From positions 3,472,001 through 3,536,000 of the forward strand of contig NC_088209.1 of NCBI RefSeq assembly GCF_037126465.1: a stretch of DNA of 64,000 nucleotides, in the 5' to 3' direction. The stretch comes from Ornithodoros turicata. Its lineage: Eukaryota; Arthropoda; Arachnida; Ixodida; Argasidae. Positions 33,166 through 43,419 of the stretch are shown piece by piece; positions within the stretch are counted from its first letter, which is position 1, and each line of letters starts with the position of its first letter. A program made the translations under genes and the position numbers. The notes beneath the pieces were generated by a model. The model ran no database searches, had not been told where the DNA came from, and saw nothing but the letters and a program-made list of their open reading frames with translations.

Positions 33166-34330
33166 GGTTTAGACCACGACCTACTCTATAAAAACATGAC
33201 CATGACACTTGCGCCTCTCTCCAGCGCCGGAGAAAATGTTTCTCTTAGTGGCCGCAGCAAGGTCGTGGCGCCACAAGTAACCCCCACAGCAGATGCGCTC
33301 CACGTGTTGATACGGTAGTTTTCGTTCCTGACTTGGATGCCGTTTTCTACCGTGTGAAGTTCTGGTTAGTCGCACGTCGTCCATTGAGTGGTTTGTGATG
33401 GTGTACTGCACCGTCCCACTCTGCAAGTCGAAGCAAGGAGTGTCGGACCCGAGTATTTCGTACCGCGAAAGGCCCTGAAGGTGTCGAGTGTATGTGCAAC
33501 GTGATTGTAATGAAAAAGCAAAGTAGATGTGGTGATATTTCTGCCAAATAGTCAGCAGACAAAATTAAATGAAATAAAATGAAGTGTCTGTTCAGTTATG
33601 TGTGCTGTGTTCTTATTAAAAGTTTGAATTAAGACCAACTAAAACTGCACGCTGTCCAGTAGTGACAATGAAATGACAGCTAACATACTCATTCGCAGAG
33701 TCAAGTAACTACGGGTCCACGCATAAATTTTGGAGCACGATCGCCCATGGCAATATCCACGTACATCAATTGCTACATCGTTTGTGGCGCTATATGGCCG
33801 CTTTTGCGGCACTTTTTTGTGCCGCTTTTGTGCTTTGTGGCGCTTTTCCGCCACAAAGCGCACAAGCACTCATCTGGAATTCAACTTCGTATTATCATCG
33901 GTTGAAGCACAGTGTGAAGCGATGAATGTTCTACCAAGGATCCAAGTATATTCGTCAAATGGGGGCCCACGGTATACCACACATCCTGTACAAGCACTGT
34001 CCCAAGCAAGGCGGCTCTAGACGCGAAAATTCATGTATTTTGCGTAAAGTAGAACTAACTTGCGTTAAGCACACATTACACGTTTTTCGCATCAGGATAC
34101 ACGAAGACAACGCGTAGACACACGCACAAAACAATGCTAATAAACATTGCCGATATTACAGCAGCCGTCTCCCCTTCGCGTGTGAGGTGTGCACGTGGTG
34201 CCCCTAGCGAACATGTTGAGCGCGAAACCGGTTTTCCCCGCTTCGGGCCGCGGACAGCGGACCCATAGGGGAATCGGCGAGTGTCATGGTCGTGTTTGTA
34301 TAAAGTAGGTCGTGGTTTAGACCGAATGTG
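33165..34330. mobile_element. Putative THAP/P-like element bounded by inverted repeats
   Basis: The left boundary 'gaccacgacctactctata' with 'catgaccatgacacttgcg' is mirrored near 34262-34322 ('gagtgtcatggtcgtg', 'aaagtaggtcgtggt'). Between them lies a THAP-like start (33398-33478). P-type transposases carry an N-terminal THAP zinc finger, so a non-autonomous or decayed P-like element is a reasonable reading. Exact ends and target duplication are not resolved. Confidence 0.4.
33398..33478 (+). pseudogene. THAP domain N-terminal fragment
   Basis: A 26-codon frame begins MVYCTVPLCKSKQG. The start Met, the C-x4-C spacing in YCTVPLC and the following basic residues resemble the first zinc ligands of a THAP domain. 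The rest of the domain (Trp, second C-x2-H, AVPTIF-like end) is not found in frame; the frame stops at 33476. THAP domains bind DNA in P-element transposases and host regulators. It is a remnant unless an intron follows. Confidence 0.4.
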
Positions 34331-34787
34331 GATACCCGGAAGTAAAGTATGGACTGAAAAAATTGCCCAATGATAACGCATTTCTCTCGCATTTACTGTT
34401 AACTAAATCGTCACTGAATTTCTGCTCCTCCCCCAAGCATTCAAATTGATGTAGACAAGAATAGCACCCACTGCAATCACTTCCTAGGTGACGGGAGTAG
34501 GCACATGCATACTACCCAATGCATCGATTCCAGTTTCGGTTTCACAGTTGCCTGCATAGCATGTTCTTCAAATTTCTAGTGGTGTTACTGTGGCATGCCA
34601 AAGGCGCCGAAGAGGCATGTCCAAAGGTAGCTGCCCAATGGCTACTTTTAAAAGTACTAATGCGTACAGAAACATGCGTATGAAACACATACAGTAATAT
34701 CTGGCACCACTTCACCAGCCTACTTGGCCAAGATTCTCTTTCAAAAGCAACTTGCATACCAAATGGATTGGGACACTTTGATAGATG
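34331..34787. other. Stretch without recognised gene
   Basis: No gene or element recognised. Confidence 0.4.
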
Positions 34788-34870
34788 TACAGTAGACTCC
34801 CGCTGAGCCGAACTCGCTTACCCCGAATTCTCGGATATGCTGAACAGAGTTAAAACTTCGGACATTAATA
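34788..34870. mobile_element. Tigger-type terminal sequence
   Basis: After a TA dinucleotide the sequence reads 'cagtagactcccgctgagcc' and 'gaactcgcttaccccgaatt', the form of pogo/Tigger inverted ends. The matching other end was not found; about 70 bp later Gypsy integrase sequence begins, so this is a solo or interrupted end. Confidence 0.55.
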
Positions 34871-34950
34871 GAGATATGACAAATAAAAGACGAAACTCTG
34901 GATCATCGGAACATAATGAACCCTGAAAAAAAAATAGTTGTCGTGTTGCG

Positions 34951-36015
34951 ACATGGCCAGGAATGAGGCAGGATGTAACTAAGCATGTTCGCACTTGTCC
35001 CGTATGCCAGAGAACATAACCTCGTGGTGGTTTACCCCCTGGGCGCTTACAGCCTATTCAGAGCAATAAGCCCTGGCAGATAGTCGCTTGTGATGTGATG
35101 GGACCGTTTCCACGTAGACCTAGAGGTAACCAGTATTTGTTTGTGGTTACTGATTACTTCACGAAATGGGTTGAGCTGTTTCCTCTCAGGACGCTGACTT
35201 CCCAGACAATGTGGGAAAGACTACTCGACACCTTTTGCCGGCTCGAGTTTCCTGCTCAGCTCATCACAGATAACGCTACCTACTTTACAAGAAAGGTGTT
35301 CTCAGATTCTTGCGCTGTCTTAGGCATTCAGCACAAGACGACTTTCCCATATCACACTCAGGCTAACATTACCGAACGTGTTAATTGGAACCTGAAAATG
35401 ATGTTGGTTGCTTTCACTAGTCAGCACCACCGTGATTGGGATCTTCGCCTGGCTGACCTGGCTGACAGATCTACAGGCTTCACCCCGGCGTTCCTGAACT
35501 TGGGACGAGAGGCACCTTTTCCAGTGGAGAATGCTCTAGGCCTCCGGGATGGCAGTACTCGGCCTCCTTATTCAGGGTTTGCTGATGACCTTCGGAGTCA
35601 ACTGGACGATGCAGCCCGGACGGCTCGGGAGACCCTGGACGTCGCACGGTTGGACCAGGCTCGCCAGTACAACCAAGGACGACGGAACCTCACCTACAGC
35701 GTCGGTGACCTCGTCCTTCGACGAACTTACCCGCTAAGTGATGCGGCACGCGGCTTTGCAGCTTCACTTGCAGATAGGTGGGATGGCCCCTTCGAGGTAA
35801 GTGCGTGCTCCTCCGGCCTCACTTACAGGCTTCGTCGCTATGACACTGGCGAAGAAACTGGGCCAGTGCACATCTCGGACCTGAAACCTTACCACCTCCA
35901 AGACCCCGAGAGCGGAGACTCTGACTTTCCGCCTCCTCAACACCTGGACCCGGATCCCGCTACCGGACCAGCTTCCAGTCGCTACAACTTGCGTCCCCGC
36001 AGGCGGCGCACGTAG
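34951..36015 (+). pseudogene. Ty3/Gypsy integrase, 5'-truncated with an in-frame stop
   Basis: Translation from 34954 gives the C-terminal half of the zinc finger (WPGMRQDVTKHVRTCPVCQR) without its HxxxH half. A TAA stop follows at 35017-35019, then the frame is open to the stop at 36013. The catalytic core is visible: the first Asp in 'ACDVMGPFP' (codon 35092), the second in 'LITDNATYF' and the Glu in 'ITERVN', with the normal spacing of about 35 residues between the last two. A GPY/F-type module (DGPFEV ... YRLRRYD ... ISDLKPYHL) closes the protein, followed by a basic tail YNLRPRRRRT. The integrase joins element cDNA to the host chromosome. Missing protease/RT upstream and the stop make it inactive. 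Flanking LTRs were not identified. Confidence 0.93.
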
Positions 36016-36614
36016 TAGCCACTATCTCGGTCACTAGGACCTAGTGCTCACGATTTATGTGATATTAGTGTGATTTCTGTTTCGCAGTTTTCCACAAAGC
36101 CATTTTGGTGAAGAGCCCTTTCGAGCTCTCACGATGTGTAGATAACCTCTCACCGTATTCCCTTTTTCTCCTCTCGGCAGATACCATGCCGAGACCACGC
36201 CGACAGAGGACGGGCGAGCCCCGTCGGAGCCGCCAAGAGAATGGAGGACGCTCCCGAGCCAGGTCGCCCGCGGAGAGAACGTCTCCCCTTCCGCAGTAAC
36301 GATCGGCAGCAACGTGGACGGTCGTCCACAACGGACGACCAGTTCTCTGGGCTTCGCACAGCCGGTGGGCCGCCCAAGCTCGCCCCTTCCGAGGATCCGA
36401 CCCTTTGAGGTCCGTCTGAATGGGGATGAGCCGTCATCGTCATCCGCCTCGGGTATGTATCTGAACAGGATGCCATCCTCGCTCAGCAGATAGGAGTCGT
36501 GCCGTCCGTCAGTTGTACCGGTGCCTGCCGAGCCTGCTCAGCTAACCATTTGAGACACCCGCTAACAAAGGCCGTCCGCTCTCTGAGCGTGTAGGAGCTG
36601 CTAGGAGCTAGGAT
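36016..36614. other. Flank 3' of the Gypsy integrase
   Basis: Probable 3' non-coding end of the Gypsy element, but no LTR partner is in view. A pyrimidine tract and AG ('ttctcctctcggcag', ending 36180) precede a small Arg/Ser-rich frame (MPRPRRQRTGEPRRS..., 36186-36299), which may be an unrelated exon or retroelement leader ORF. Confidence 0.35.
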
Positions 36615-36666
36615 CCGTCTAGTGAGAGTTGTGGGAACCAAGGTCCCCACAACTCTCACTAGACGG
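36615..36666. repeat. Strong hairpin, about 20-bp stem
   Basis: The arm 'ccgtctagtgagagttgtgg' is followed after about 11 bases by its exact reverse complement. It has no run of T and sits in no recognised gene. Confidence 0.9.
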
Positions 36667-36780
36667 AACGCGGTTAAGCAGAAATCACGGATAAATAGAA
36701 CGATGAAGTCACCTTTGGTTGGTTTCCTACATATGCGATGATGAAAATGTTCGGATAATTGAAAAGACCTGTTTTGTGTA

Positions 36781-36889
36781 TCCATGAAGAAGACCGAGAG
36801 ACACGGACACAGAAGACGACACACGTAGGTTCTCAGAGAACCTACGTGTGTCGTCTTCTGTGTCTGTATCTCACGGTCTTCTTCATGGA
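36781..36889. repeat. Near-perfect 109-bp palindrome
   Basis: The arm from 'tccatgaagaagaccg' to 'acacacgtaggttctc' is mirrored to 'cttcttcatgga' with almost no loop ('a' at the centre) and only a few mismatches. With the hairpin at 36615 it forms a cluster of foldbacks just downstream of the Gypsy remnant. Confidence 0.92.
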
Positions 36890-37405
36890 TCTATACCAGC
36901 TAGCCTGCACCCTTTCCCTTGTTTCTTTACTGTTTTGTGTAGTTCGGATAAACTTAACAAAGTGACGGTACAGAGATACCAGCGAACATGCAAGACTACC
37001 ATTCACGTCTCACGACCTGGGAATAAGCCATAGCCAGTAGAACCCAATCCGTTTATCACTCGTACAAAGTTAGGCTCAGCTCGCGTCCACGTGTGTCTTC
37101 ACGAAGCCTTCACAGCCATATAAAGCGCTTTCGCTTGCATCAATCTTGCTGATAAATCGAGGACATGATTGCGAGAGCAACTCAAAAGTAGAAACTGAAA
37201 TCTGATATGCCAAAGTCAACGTTGTCGTCATAGCAGGCCGCACACTGAATGAGGATGTGAACCATATCACATGATATGGACAGGTAATAATGGTATATGA
37301 GGATGCACAGTTTTTTCAAGCCTCTGGCATACATGCATATTTTGTCAATACAAAATCGTAATATGCGAAGAGAACAGCAATTAACTCATTTTTTTCCTAG
37401 CTACC
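36890..37405. other. Stretch without recognised gene
   Basis: No gene or element recognised. Confidence 0.4.
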
Positions 37406-37693
37406 TACAGTAGTGGAAATTTATCATCTTAAAATAAAGTTGCGTTCCGTGAAATCTGTGTACTTTGCTTATGTCGAAAAGGGAAAAGAAAAAGACACAC
37501 TGTCAAGGTATCCGCGAAGAGGGAATCACACACGTAACATGAAAAACGGTTAGGAGCAACTAAGATTTATAAATAACTATGATAACTAAGTGCTCCTAAC
37601 CATGTTTCATGTTACTTTGCCTAAATGAAACTTCCGATAAATGGAACAAGATTTCCTTTCCCTTTTAGTTTCATTTAAGAGGAATCCGCTGTA
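37406..37693. mobile_element. Tigger-like MITE carrying a smaller insertion
   Basis: The left end 'cagtagtggaaatttatc' follows TA (37406-37407); the right end '...cattt aagaggaatccgctg' is followed by TA (37692-37693). A related copy lies at about 61037-61185 ('cagtagtggaaactgatt' to 'aagaggagaccacagta'). Relative to that copy this one has an extra 144 bp (37469-37612) between duplicated 'tactttgc' words at 37461-37468 and 37613-37620, containing a hairpin around 'ggttaggagca'. Confidence 0.6.
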
Positions 37694-37742
37694 TTCCCCA
37701 CTCAAAGATAGGCATATTGAAATATAACTTCTTGCAAGACAT

Positions 37743-37909
37743 CTGAAGCGGTGGGAGGCATTCTGACTTGGTCGCGTGCAAGTAAACTCCAACTTTACAC
37801 ACGCACTCATCTACGTGTGCGTCATGTCGGGAATGGTGAAGTCCATTTGTGCCGTAAAAGCAGTACGAAACATCGGTCACATCGGGGGTACATTTTCCTG
37901 CCGCATTTC
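37743..37909 (-). CDS. Candidate exon, Cys-rich secreted-type module
   Basis: Part of a 150-codon minus-strand open frame. The segment from NAAGKCTPDV to SECLPPLQ has cysteines in the order C-x9-C-x18-C-x-C-x12-C, with KVGVYLHATKSEC resembling EB or EGF-like repeats. A possible 3' splice site 'gagtgccag' precedes it; a matching GT donor after CLPPLQ is not seen. It could be an exon whose donor decayed, or chance. No neighbour supports a full gene. Confidence 0.25.
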
Positions 37910-38129
37910 TGGCACTCAGGACATGATAAATCCCAATAACCGTGCAAGTCTCAAGTGAGACCAGTACGAGTACATAATCGAGCAAGTCTACCAAGTAGCG
38001 GTCCGAACTATTCACCACGGGAATAGACGTTGGTTCTGTGGGGCGTTTGACAGTGCCAGCAGTTTTGTCCGTAGAGTAGGAAAGAGTCTGAATTATTACT
38101 AGGCTGCTGTTCCAAATCCACAAAATAAC

Positions 38130-38494
38130 ACTGTAGGTAGAGCCTGAAGTTTTCGGGAAATATTTTTTTTTTCAAATTCGAGGGGTAAAAATCGGGTAAA
38201 TAAACACGCGCTCGAAATTCAAGCAAATTGGGGCGGAAAAACAAAAACTTCCTGTATGCTAAATTCAGGAAGAAACTGGGCTCACTTACTCAAAACTATC
38301 TGTACTGGTTCGGTAGAAACACTGATGTAATCGTATTTGCTGCTAAACGGGTTAGTGTGCATTCCTACGGACGTCTCAGTGAGGTCAGTTTGCCGGGTAA
38401 AAATCGGGTTTCACCCTGAAGAGGCAACCTGCAATTCGGGGTGCAAATTCGGAGAATCGGGTTAAACCCAGAAACTTCTAGCTCTAACTATAGG
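38130..38494. mobile_element. hAT-type MITE with 8-bp target duplication
   Basis: A 349-bp element (38138-38486) has ends 'tagagcctgaagttttc' and, reversed, 'tagagctagaagtttctg'. Flanks are 'actgtagg' (38130-38137) and 'actatagg' (38487-38494), an 8-bp duplication with one mismatch. A second copy starts at 60212 and is recognisable for about 160 bp. The interior contains repeated 'aaatcggg' words, shared with 10447-10935. Confidence 0.85.
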
Positions 38495-39499
38495 TAACAT
38501 AACAGCACAGTTGTTGTCAATAACATACCCGATCCTGTCTTGCAAGGGCTGGGTACCTTTCTAGAATCCCACCTACCGATGGATTCTGCTCTCGTAACCA
38601 CAATCGCCTGCTTTCAAATGTTGTCTTCATAGACTCAGATGCCCTTTCCATGTCTGGACAGACCTCTTCAATTCACTGTCCATCCACTCGATGTGACCAG
38701 CAATACAAAAATCAGACTCTGGTGCCGTAATAACTTCTGGATGCTGCAACGATAACCGAGTGAGAATTATAAAAATGGGCACAAAATATCCAGTCTACAG
38801 GGAAGGCAAGCCACTGCTACAGTGGTTAATGTGCTAAAGTGGCAGAAAGACACTGTACACATCTTCACTCTTCGGAGGAATGATCATGTTTGTGTTAAGT
38901 TTTACGTATTTCTGCGCTGTGCATGGCTATTGGTTTTGTAAATTAAAAAAAAGCTGTTCCCCGTTACCACATTGAGTCGCAACAATTCAGAAATTGGAGA
39001 TATCATCTGTTACCAAAATGACAGTGATTAGCAGCGAATTAGCTGCGAATAGCGAAATTTCTATTGCGAATAGCTTAAGAATATTTCGCTTGCACCGCGA
39101 ATCGAATCCGAAGGTTTCCTTCAGATGGCGAATCAAATTCGAATAATCAGAAAAAGCCCAATTCGAATAATTCTGAATACCTCATGGTGAAATATTTTGT
39201 GGTGTTGTGCTCATTCGATGATGTTCTGCTCCAAACTTGTGAGAGTTTTCACCCAGCGTAACATATCATAAGAGAAGGATCCAGAAGGGTCCCTCTGTGT
39301 TGTGTATGGTAGGCTGCATTAGTGGGATTAACTTCATTAAGAGTTCGTCAACATGTTCCATGCAGCCTGGTTCATGTGCATCTCCTCATTTCTATGTTCC
39401 CATTGTAGATTTGCCGCACTCTTTTTAGAAACTGCACATATTTCCATCGGTTAGTGAATATGCTCCAAAGGCCAGGAGGTGTCATGTTTATTGGTAAAA
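38495..39499. other. Stretch without recognised gene
   Basis: No gene. Between about 39030 and 39180 the DNA is rich in 'gcgaatagc', 'tattcg' and 'attcgaat' words like those at 51460-51560, suggesting a decayed member of the same repeat. Confidence 0.4.
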
Positions 39500-40640
39500 G
39501 AACTCAGACTGCCACTACAACATAAAGAAAAACTAAAAGTTTGACGTTTCTGGAACAGTACTGGTCTTGGCTGAAATGCTTACTTATCTATTAAGTATAG
39601 GTAGCAGTCCGCAACAGGGCCAAGGTGCTTGTTGACAGAATTGCTTATCTTTTTGATGAACCAAGATTCAAGTTGTTTACGCACTTCCCATCGCTCTTCA
39701 CGGGCTAAAATGTCAAGGTTACCTAGGTCAACTTTGTGTCCGGTTAGCCGCACGTGGTCACATGGTTCAGTTGGATCTTTGGTCGATTTGGTCCCATCTA
39801 TGTTCCTTCGTTCTTGTGCTTGTTTTTTGTCTTGTTGCACTCGCAGAGACGGCTGGCCATTTTTCGCAGCGTATCTGGTAAACAACACCAGGTTCGTTGT
39901 CAAGGGTTGTCTTGTCATTTGGATGGCTCAGACGAGCTTCTAAGTGTCCTCTCTGGCTCAAAACTTGTTCTTACGTTCGATTGTGATAAAATTCGTCGTA
40001 TAGGTTGGAAACCCCTTTTATACGAGGAATTGAGACGTAGGAACTTTCTGGCGCTTGCTGCGTTTCTTTTTTGTCTTCCCGTTGGCCTCCGGTGGAAGGT
40101 GTCGTTGATGAAAGTCTCGGGGTAACACTTGGGTCGTAAATTGTACTCTATAATCTCCAGTTCTTTCGTTTCTTCTTTGTGGGTAGACAGAATGTTCAAA
40201 GATGGATCACGGATCGGACCACGGACCGTTTATGTTCCAAAGGGCGGTCTGATCTGTAGTGGAGGACTTGACCCGAGTCACAGGGCTTCCTGTATACTGA
40301 CGTGCATATAGTACCATCCGGGTTCCCGTGAATCATGACGTCTAAGAAGGGGATGTTTCCCTACGAGACGTGGTCATAGGTTGCAGGGGTGGACGTTGTT
40401 GTGAAAGTCTGAGAAGGTGTCGGCGTAATTCTTCTTAATGATGACAAACGTATCGTCCACATATTGTCGATAAAAAGACCATCTCGGTCCAGCTTCCGAA
40501 AGGGCAAGTAATGGTGTGAAGCCGACTTGCTGAACGGAGCCGTAGACCAAAAGAACAATGGCGGCAACGTGAAGTGGGCTTCACCTGACTCTGGAGTGTA
40601 ATGAGGCGAAGCAGACTTGCAAAATGGAGACAGCAAAACC
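39500..40640 (-). pseudogene. Penelope-like element, RT and GIY-YIG, decayed
   Basis: On the minus strand the RT active-site region is readable around 40480-40400 as QYVDDTFVIIKKNYADTF, interrupted by a stop soon after 'VHPCNL'. Downstream, a GIY-YIG-like endonuclease region starts GVVYQIRCEK (about 39895) and contains KEHRWDQ. After a frameshift it continues as CDHVRLTGHKVDLGNLDIL ... WFIKKISNSVNKHLG to a stop at 39580. The 3' tail has 'ccagaaacgtcaaactttt', typical of these elements. RT plus GIY-YIG defines Penelope-like elements. At least one frameshift and one stop, and the absence of the upstream RT, make it inactive. Confidence 0.85.
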
Positions 40641-40699
40641 TCGCTTCAATAATATACGAAAGTTTTGAATACTGAAAATAGGTTGCAGATAGCATAAGA

Positions 40700-40740
40700 T
40701 ATTAAATTCGTATCCCAAATATTCGCACACCTCTAGTGAC
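40700..40740. repeat. Solo end of a TATTCG-rich element
   Basis: The sequence 'aaatattcgcacacctctag' recurs at 51537-51558 inside the left arm of the giant palindrome and, inverted, in the right arm. It looks like a conserved terminal sequence (TAGAGGTGTGCGAAT in reverse), as in some hAT MITEs, but the opposite end was not found here. Confidence 0.5.
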
Positions 40741-41603
40741 TAGCGTAGGTTGTTGGGTGAAAAATACAGGAGAAAAAGGGGAAAAATAGGTAGGGGAAAA
40801 AAGCAGTAGCTGACGACAAACTGAGAGGTGCCTTCAACATGTATTTACCAACGTGGTCATACCACACGGATTCCCGAATGCAGAGTAGATCTTCTAGTGC
40901 AGCGATCCATTTGGACAAAGTCTGGACTACTTCAAACATGTACAGCATGGTACTGAGCACTGACTGAGAGCACCACGACTCCAGAATGTTGAACGTGTTG
41001 AAAAGAACTGAAAAGAACTTGTTCAAGTGTCACAACCCTTTTAAGGTCGTGACACTTCAATGAGTGCTGTTAACTGCAGCATGCATGCATTGTATGCACA
41101 CTAGAGTATTGAGGATTTTTTTTTCTACCCGTCATACTTGGTAAGATATAAGTCTCAAACATATGCACCAGTCAAGCTCTGACGTCACAGCTTTCACAAT
41201 TTACATTGGTAGTTGTAAGAATGTGACCTTCCTCACTGGCGGAGACAGCTGCCATGATGTCAGAGCTGCAAAAGTTTTTGCAGCGCCAGTTTTCTCCACA
41301 TAGTTTAGTGTAACACTCAGTGTTGTAGAACTTTGCAATGCAAGTTCACAGCGATGTAAATAACTGCATTTTATATACACGTATATACACGTTATATATG
41401 TATATCCGGAATCAGTTGAGACCAAACGTCGCAACTCCTTTAAACTGCCCTACTATAATGTTGCTGGTCACTCAATAATAAATTATTTTGTGCCAACCTT
41501 ATGTGACACCTTCCGGCTTTGCAGATCCAGTACATCTTTATTCGACGCTGGCTGCCATGATCGATATTTGAATATGATCACTTCTCCATGCAGCCGACTA
41601 TAA
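40741..41603. other. Stretch without recognised gene
   Basis: No gene or element recognised. Confidence 0.4.
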
Positions 41604-41800
41604 ACAACAACAAATTTATTACGAGAAGATGAATGGGGTGTTTCATCGCCAGAGGCGATACTCTACCCCATTGTGGGGTGGGGATGTGGGGAGTGGAAGA
41701 ATGAGCCCCTTCACAATAAGGATCGAAGTCCTATGGTGTCCAGAAGAGCTTTGAGGGCAGGGTGTTTGGGGGGACTATCATTAAGGTTCCCAATACACCA
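41604..41800 (-). mobile_element. LINE 3'-end fragment
   Basis: On the minus strand it ends '...catcttctcgtaataaattt' followed by a (GTT)n tail (plus 'aacaacaac'). The body contains 'gggtagagtatcgcctctgg'. Frames are broken. The simple-repeat tail and polarity fit a truncated non-LTR element of a family different from the one at 45429. Confidence 0.6.
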
Positions 41801-42204
41801 ATAAATTTTAAAGTGATTTGGATTTATCCAAAAAGCTAATTATGGGTTCCAGTAGCTGAGAGCTCGGCACCGACGGCCATGCCCTGATGCCTAGCTGGAC
41901 GAGGTTAATTTCCTTTTGCGTTGAGATTGCCCCACGTTGTATGGGACCAGCCCTCGCAACAAGGAACAGCGGCCCAGTTGATCTAAATGAATTATGCAGC
42001 AAGCCTTAAAAAAACTGCAAAGCATTTGTGTAATGTGCAAAATTCGGTCCTTGCCATGAAGCAGCTCGACATAGGAGCCACTGAATAGGGTACCTTACTC
42101 AGTTAGTAGGGTGTTTACTATGTTACCCAATTCAATATGAGCACATCCCGAGTTCATTTCCACCACTTACCAGGTCTCCCCTGAAAATTTCCAGCTCCGA
42201 GATA
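41801..42204. other. Stretch without recognised gene
   Basis: Possibly more of the LINE fragment; no gene recognised. Confidence 0.35.
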
Positions 42205-42478
42205 AATAATTGGGGGTTGACGCGAGACAACTGAGATGATCAGCGACGCCACAGCAATCGATCTGTAGATTGCTTTTGTCCACCTAAGGGTTATTTAACG
42301 GGCGATGAAAGCTCATCACACGGCACCCCGTATTTAACGTCCCTCGCAAAAGACGGCGTGTCTAAGCAACTTGTACCCTGCCACCAAGTTGCTGGCGTTG
42401 TCGGCCGGGTTCGAACCCGCGATCTCTGGATCAGAAGGCGAACACGCTACCGACTGAGCCACCGAGGCCGGTTCCATC
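42205..42478 (-). mobile_element. Full-length tRNA-derived SINE
   Basis: On the minus strand the head reads 'cggtggctcagtcggtagcg' (box A) and 'cgggttcgaacccgg' (box B), followed by a body with 'ttttgcgagggacgttaaat' and 'gccgtgtgatgagctttcat' and a tail 'caattatttatc'. Diverged direct repeats of the form 'ttccaNctccNaga' flank it. The 31515-31676 copy shares body and tail. It differs from the SINE at 15552 in body and tail, so the window has two SINE families. Confidence 0.88.
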
Positions 42479-43270
42479 TCCTAGAGAAGGATGTACTAAA
42501 CCTTTTTCTCTGAATCATGCCCCCAGTCCAAACTAAAAGCGGACAAAAAGGAGTACAGATAACACCCAAACTGCGTTCCTGAAAGGGCACATATTGGTGC
42601 AACACAGGCAGTAAATTGGAATGGAAGGGACAAGGTGAAGGGATATCCTGATTTCAGAATGTTCACATCGAAAGGGGATCACACAGACATTGTTGTCTGC
42701 AAGTGAGGCCAGATAACCGCTTTTGTGCAATGCAGCTTCTCATTCATTCTGTGAGTATTATGTGACGACTCTCAGTCATCTTTTTCTCTCAAAGTGCCGG
42801 ATATTACTTCAGTTGAAGAAAAGAAACTATGAAAAACTTTCAATTATCGGGCATCCTCTGAATATAACTGAATAACTAAGCTCCGAAAAACTGGAACCGC
42901 GACTATGCAGTCTCAACTGTATCTTGAATGAATAGTGAAAACAGAACTCTCCATGGTTACAATATTGGCGCCATAGAAGTTGTAGGCACACAGCATGAAC
43001 GAAAATCAATTTTTTTAATGGACGTCGATTTGACAACATGTGTGCTGTCTATCGTATCCTCCAAACACCTCAGTATTACAGCACACACCAACGGAAGCCG
43101 ATGGAACCCAGACTGTGACAAACCTGTCTACTAGCATTGTACATGTAGAACCCCCCTCCCCCCACAACCACTGCAAAGTTACTTCACTGCCCAGAAGGAT
43201 TTATGGCAATGTTAACCCTGTACCACATGTAAAGTTTGTCGAACCGTAGCACAAAGAAAGTTGAACTCAC
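42479..43270. other. Intron-like stretch without recognised gene
   Basis: No gene or element recognised. It would be intronic if the exon at 43271-43419 is real. Confidence 0.35.
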
Positions 43271-43419
43271 ATTAGAGTCTCTGCAGAAGCGCTTCGCGTT
43301 AGGTGACTGCGCAATAACTCTTTTACCGTACTTCATCTTGTGGGCCTTGACGTCTTCTATGTTGTGTATTTTTCTCCTCTCGTACTTCGCTTTGAATCGA
43401 AGTGCCCGCTGCACGAGTC
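43271..43419 (-). CDS. Probable exon of the minus-strand gene, basic motif
   Basis: The frame reads GLVQRALRFKAKYERRKI ... DVKAHKMKYGKRV ... KRFCRDSN and ends at 'ctctaatgtgagt', a good 5' splice site (donor at 43270). It resembles, from memory, the conserved basic stretch that follows the '..YP..YGEAARLLV' segment in SAMD3-like proteins, and would therefore continue exon 59874-59952. The acceptor is uncertain: 'ctgctgcag' (exon from 43419, phase 1) or 'ctcgtgcag' (exon from 43410, phase 0). Only the second matches the upstream exon directly; with the first, a small exon in between would be needed. The intron in front of it would be about 16.5 kb. Confidence 0.5.

Noticed and set aside
36186..36299. 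Arg/Ser-rich ORF (MPRPRRQRTGEP...) as a gene
   Set aside because: Low complexity, 37 codons, just downstream of a retroelement; kept only as a note in the flank entry.
36055..36331. Overlapping minus-strand frames as host gene exons
   Set aside because: They are antisense shadows of the Gypsy 3' flank without splice sites in compatible phase.
42400..42478. Functional tRNA gene on the minus strand
   Set aside because: Boxes A and B are present but the body continues into SINE sequence, with no tRNA-like 3' end or terminator at the right place. The same holds for 15690-15783.
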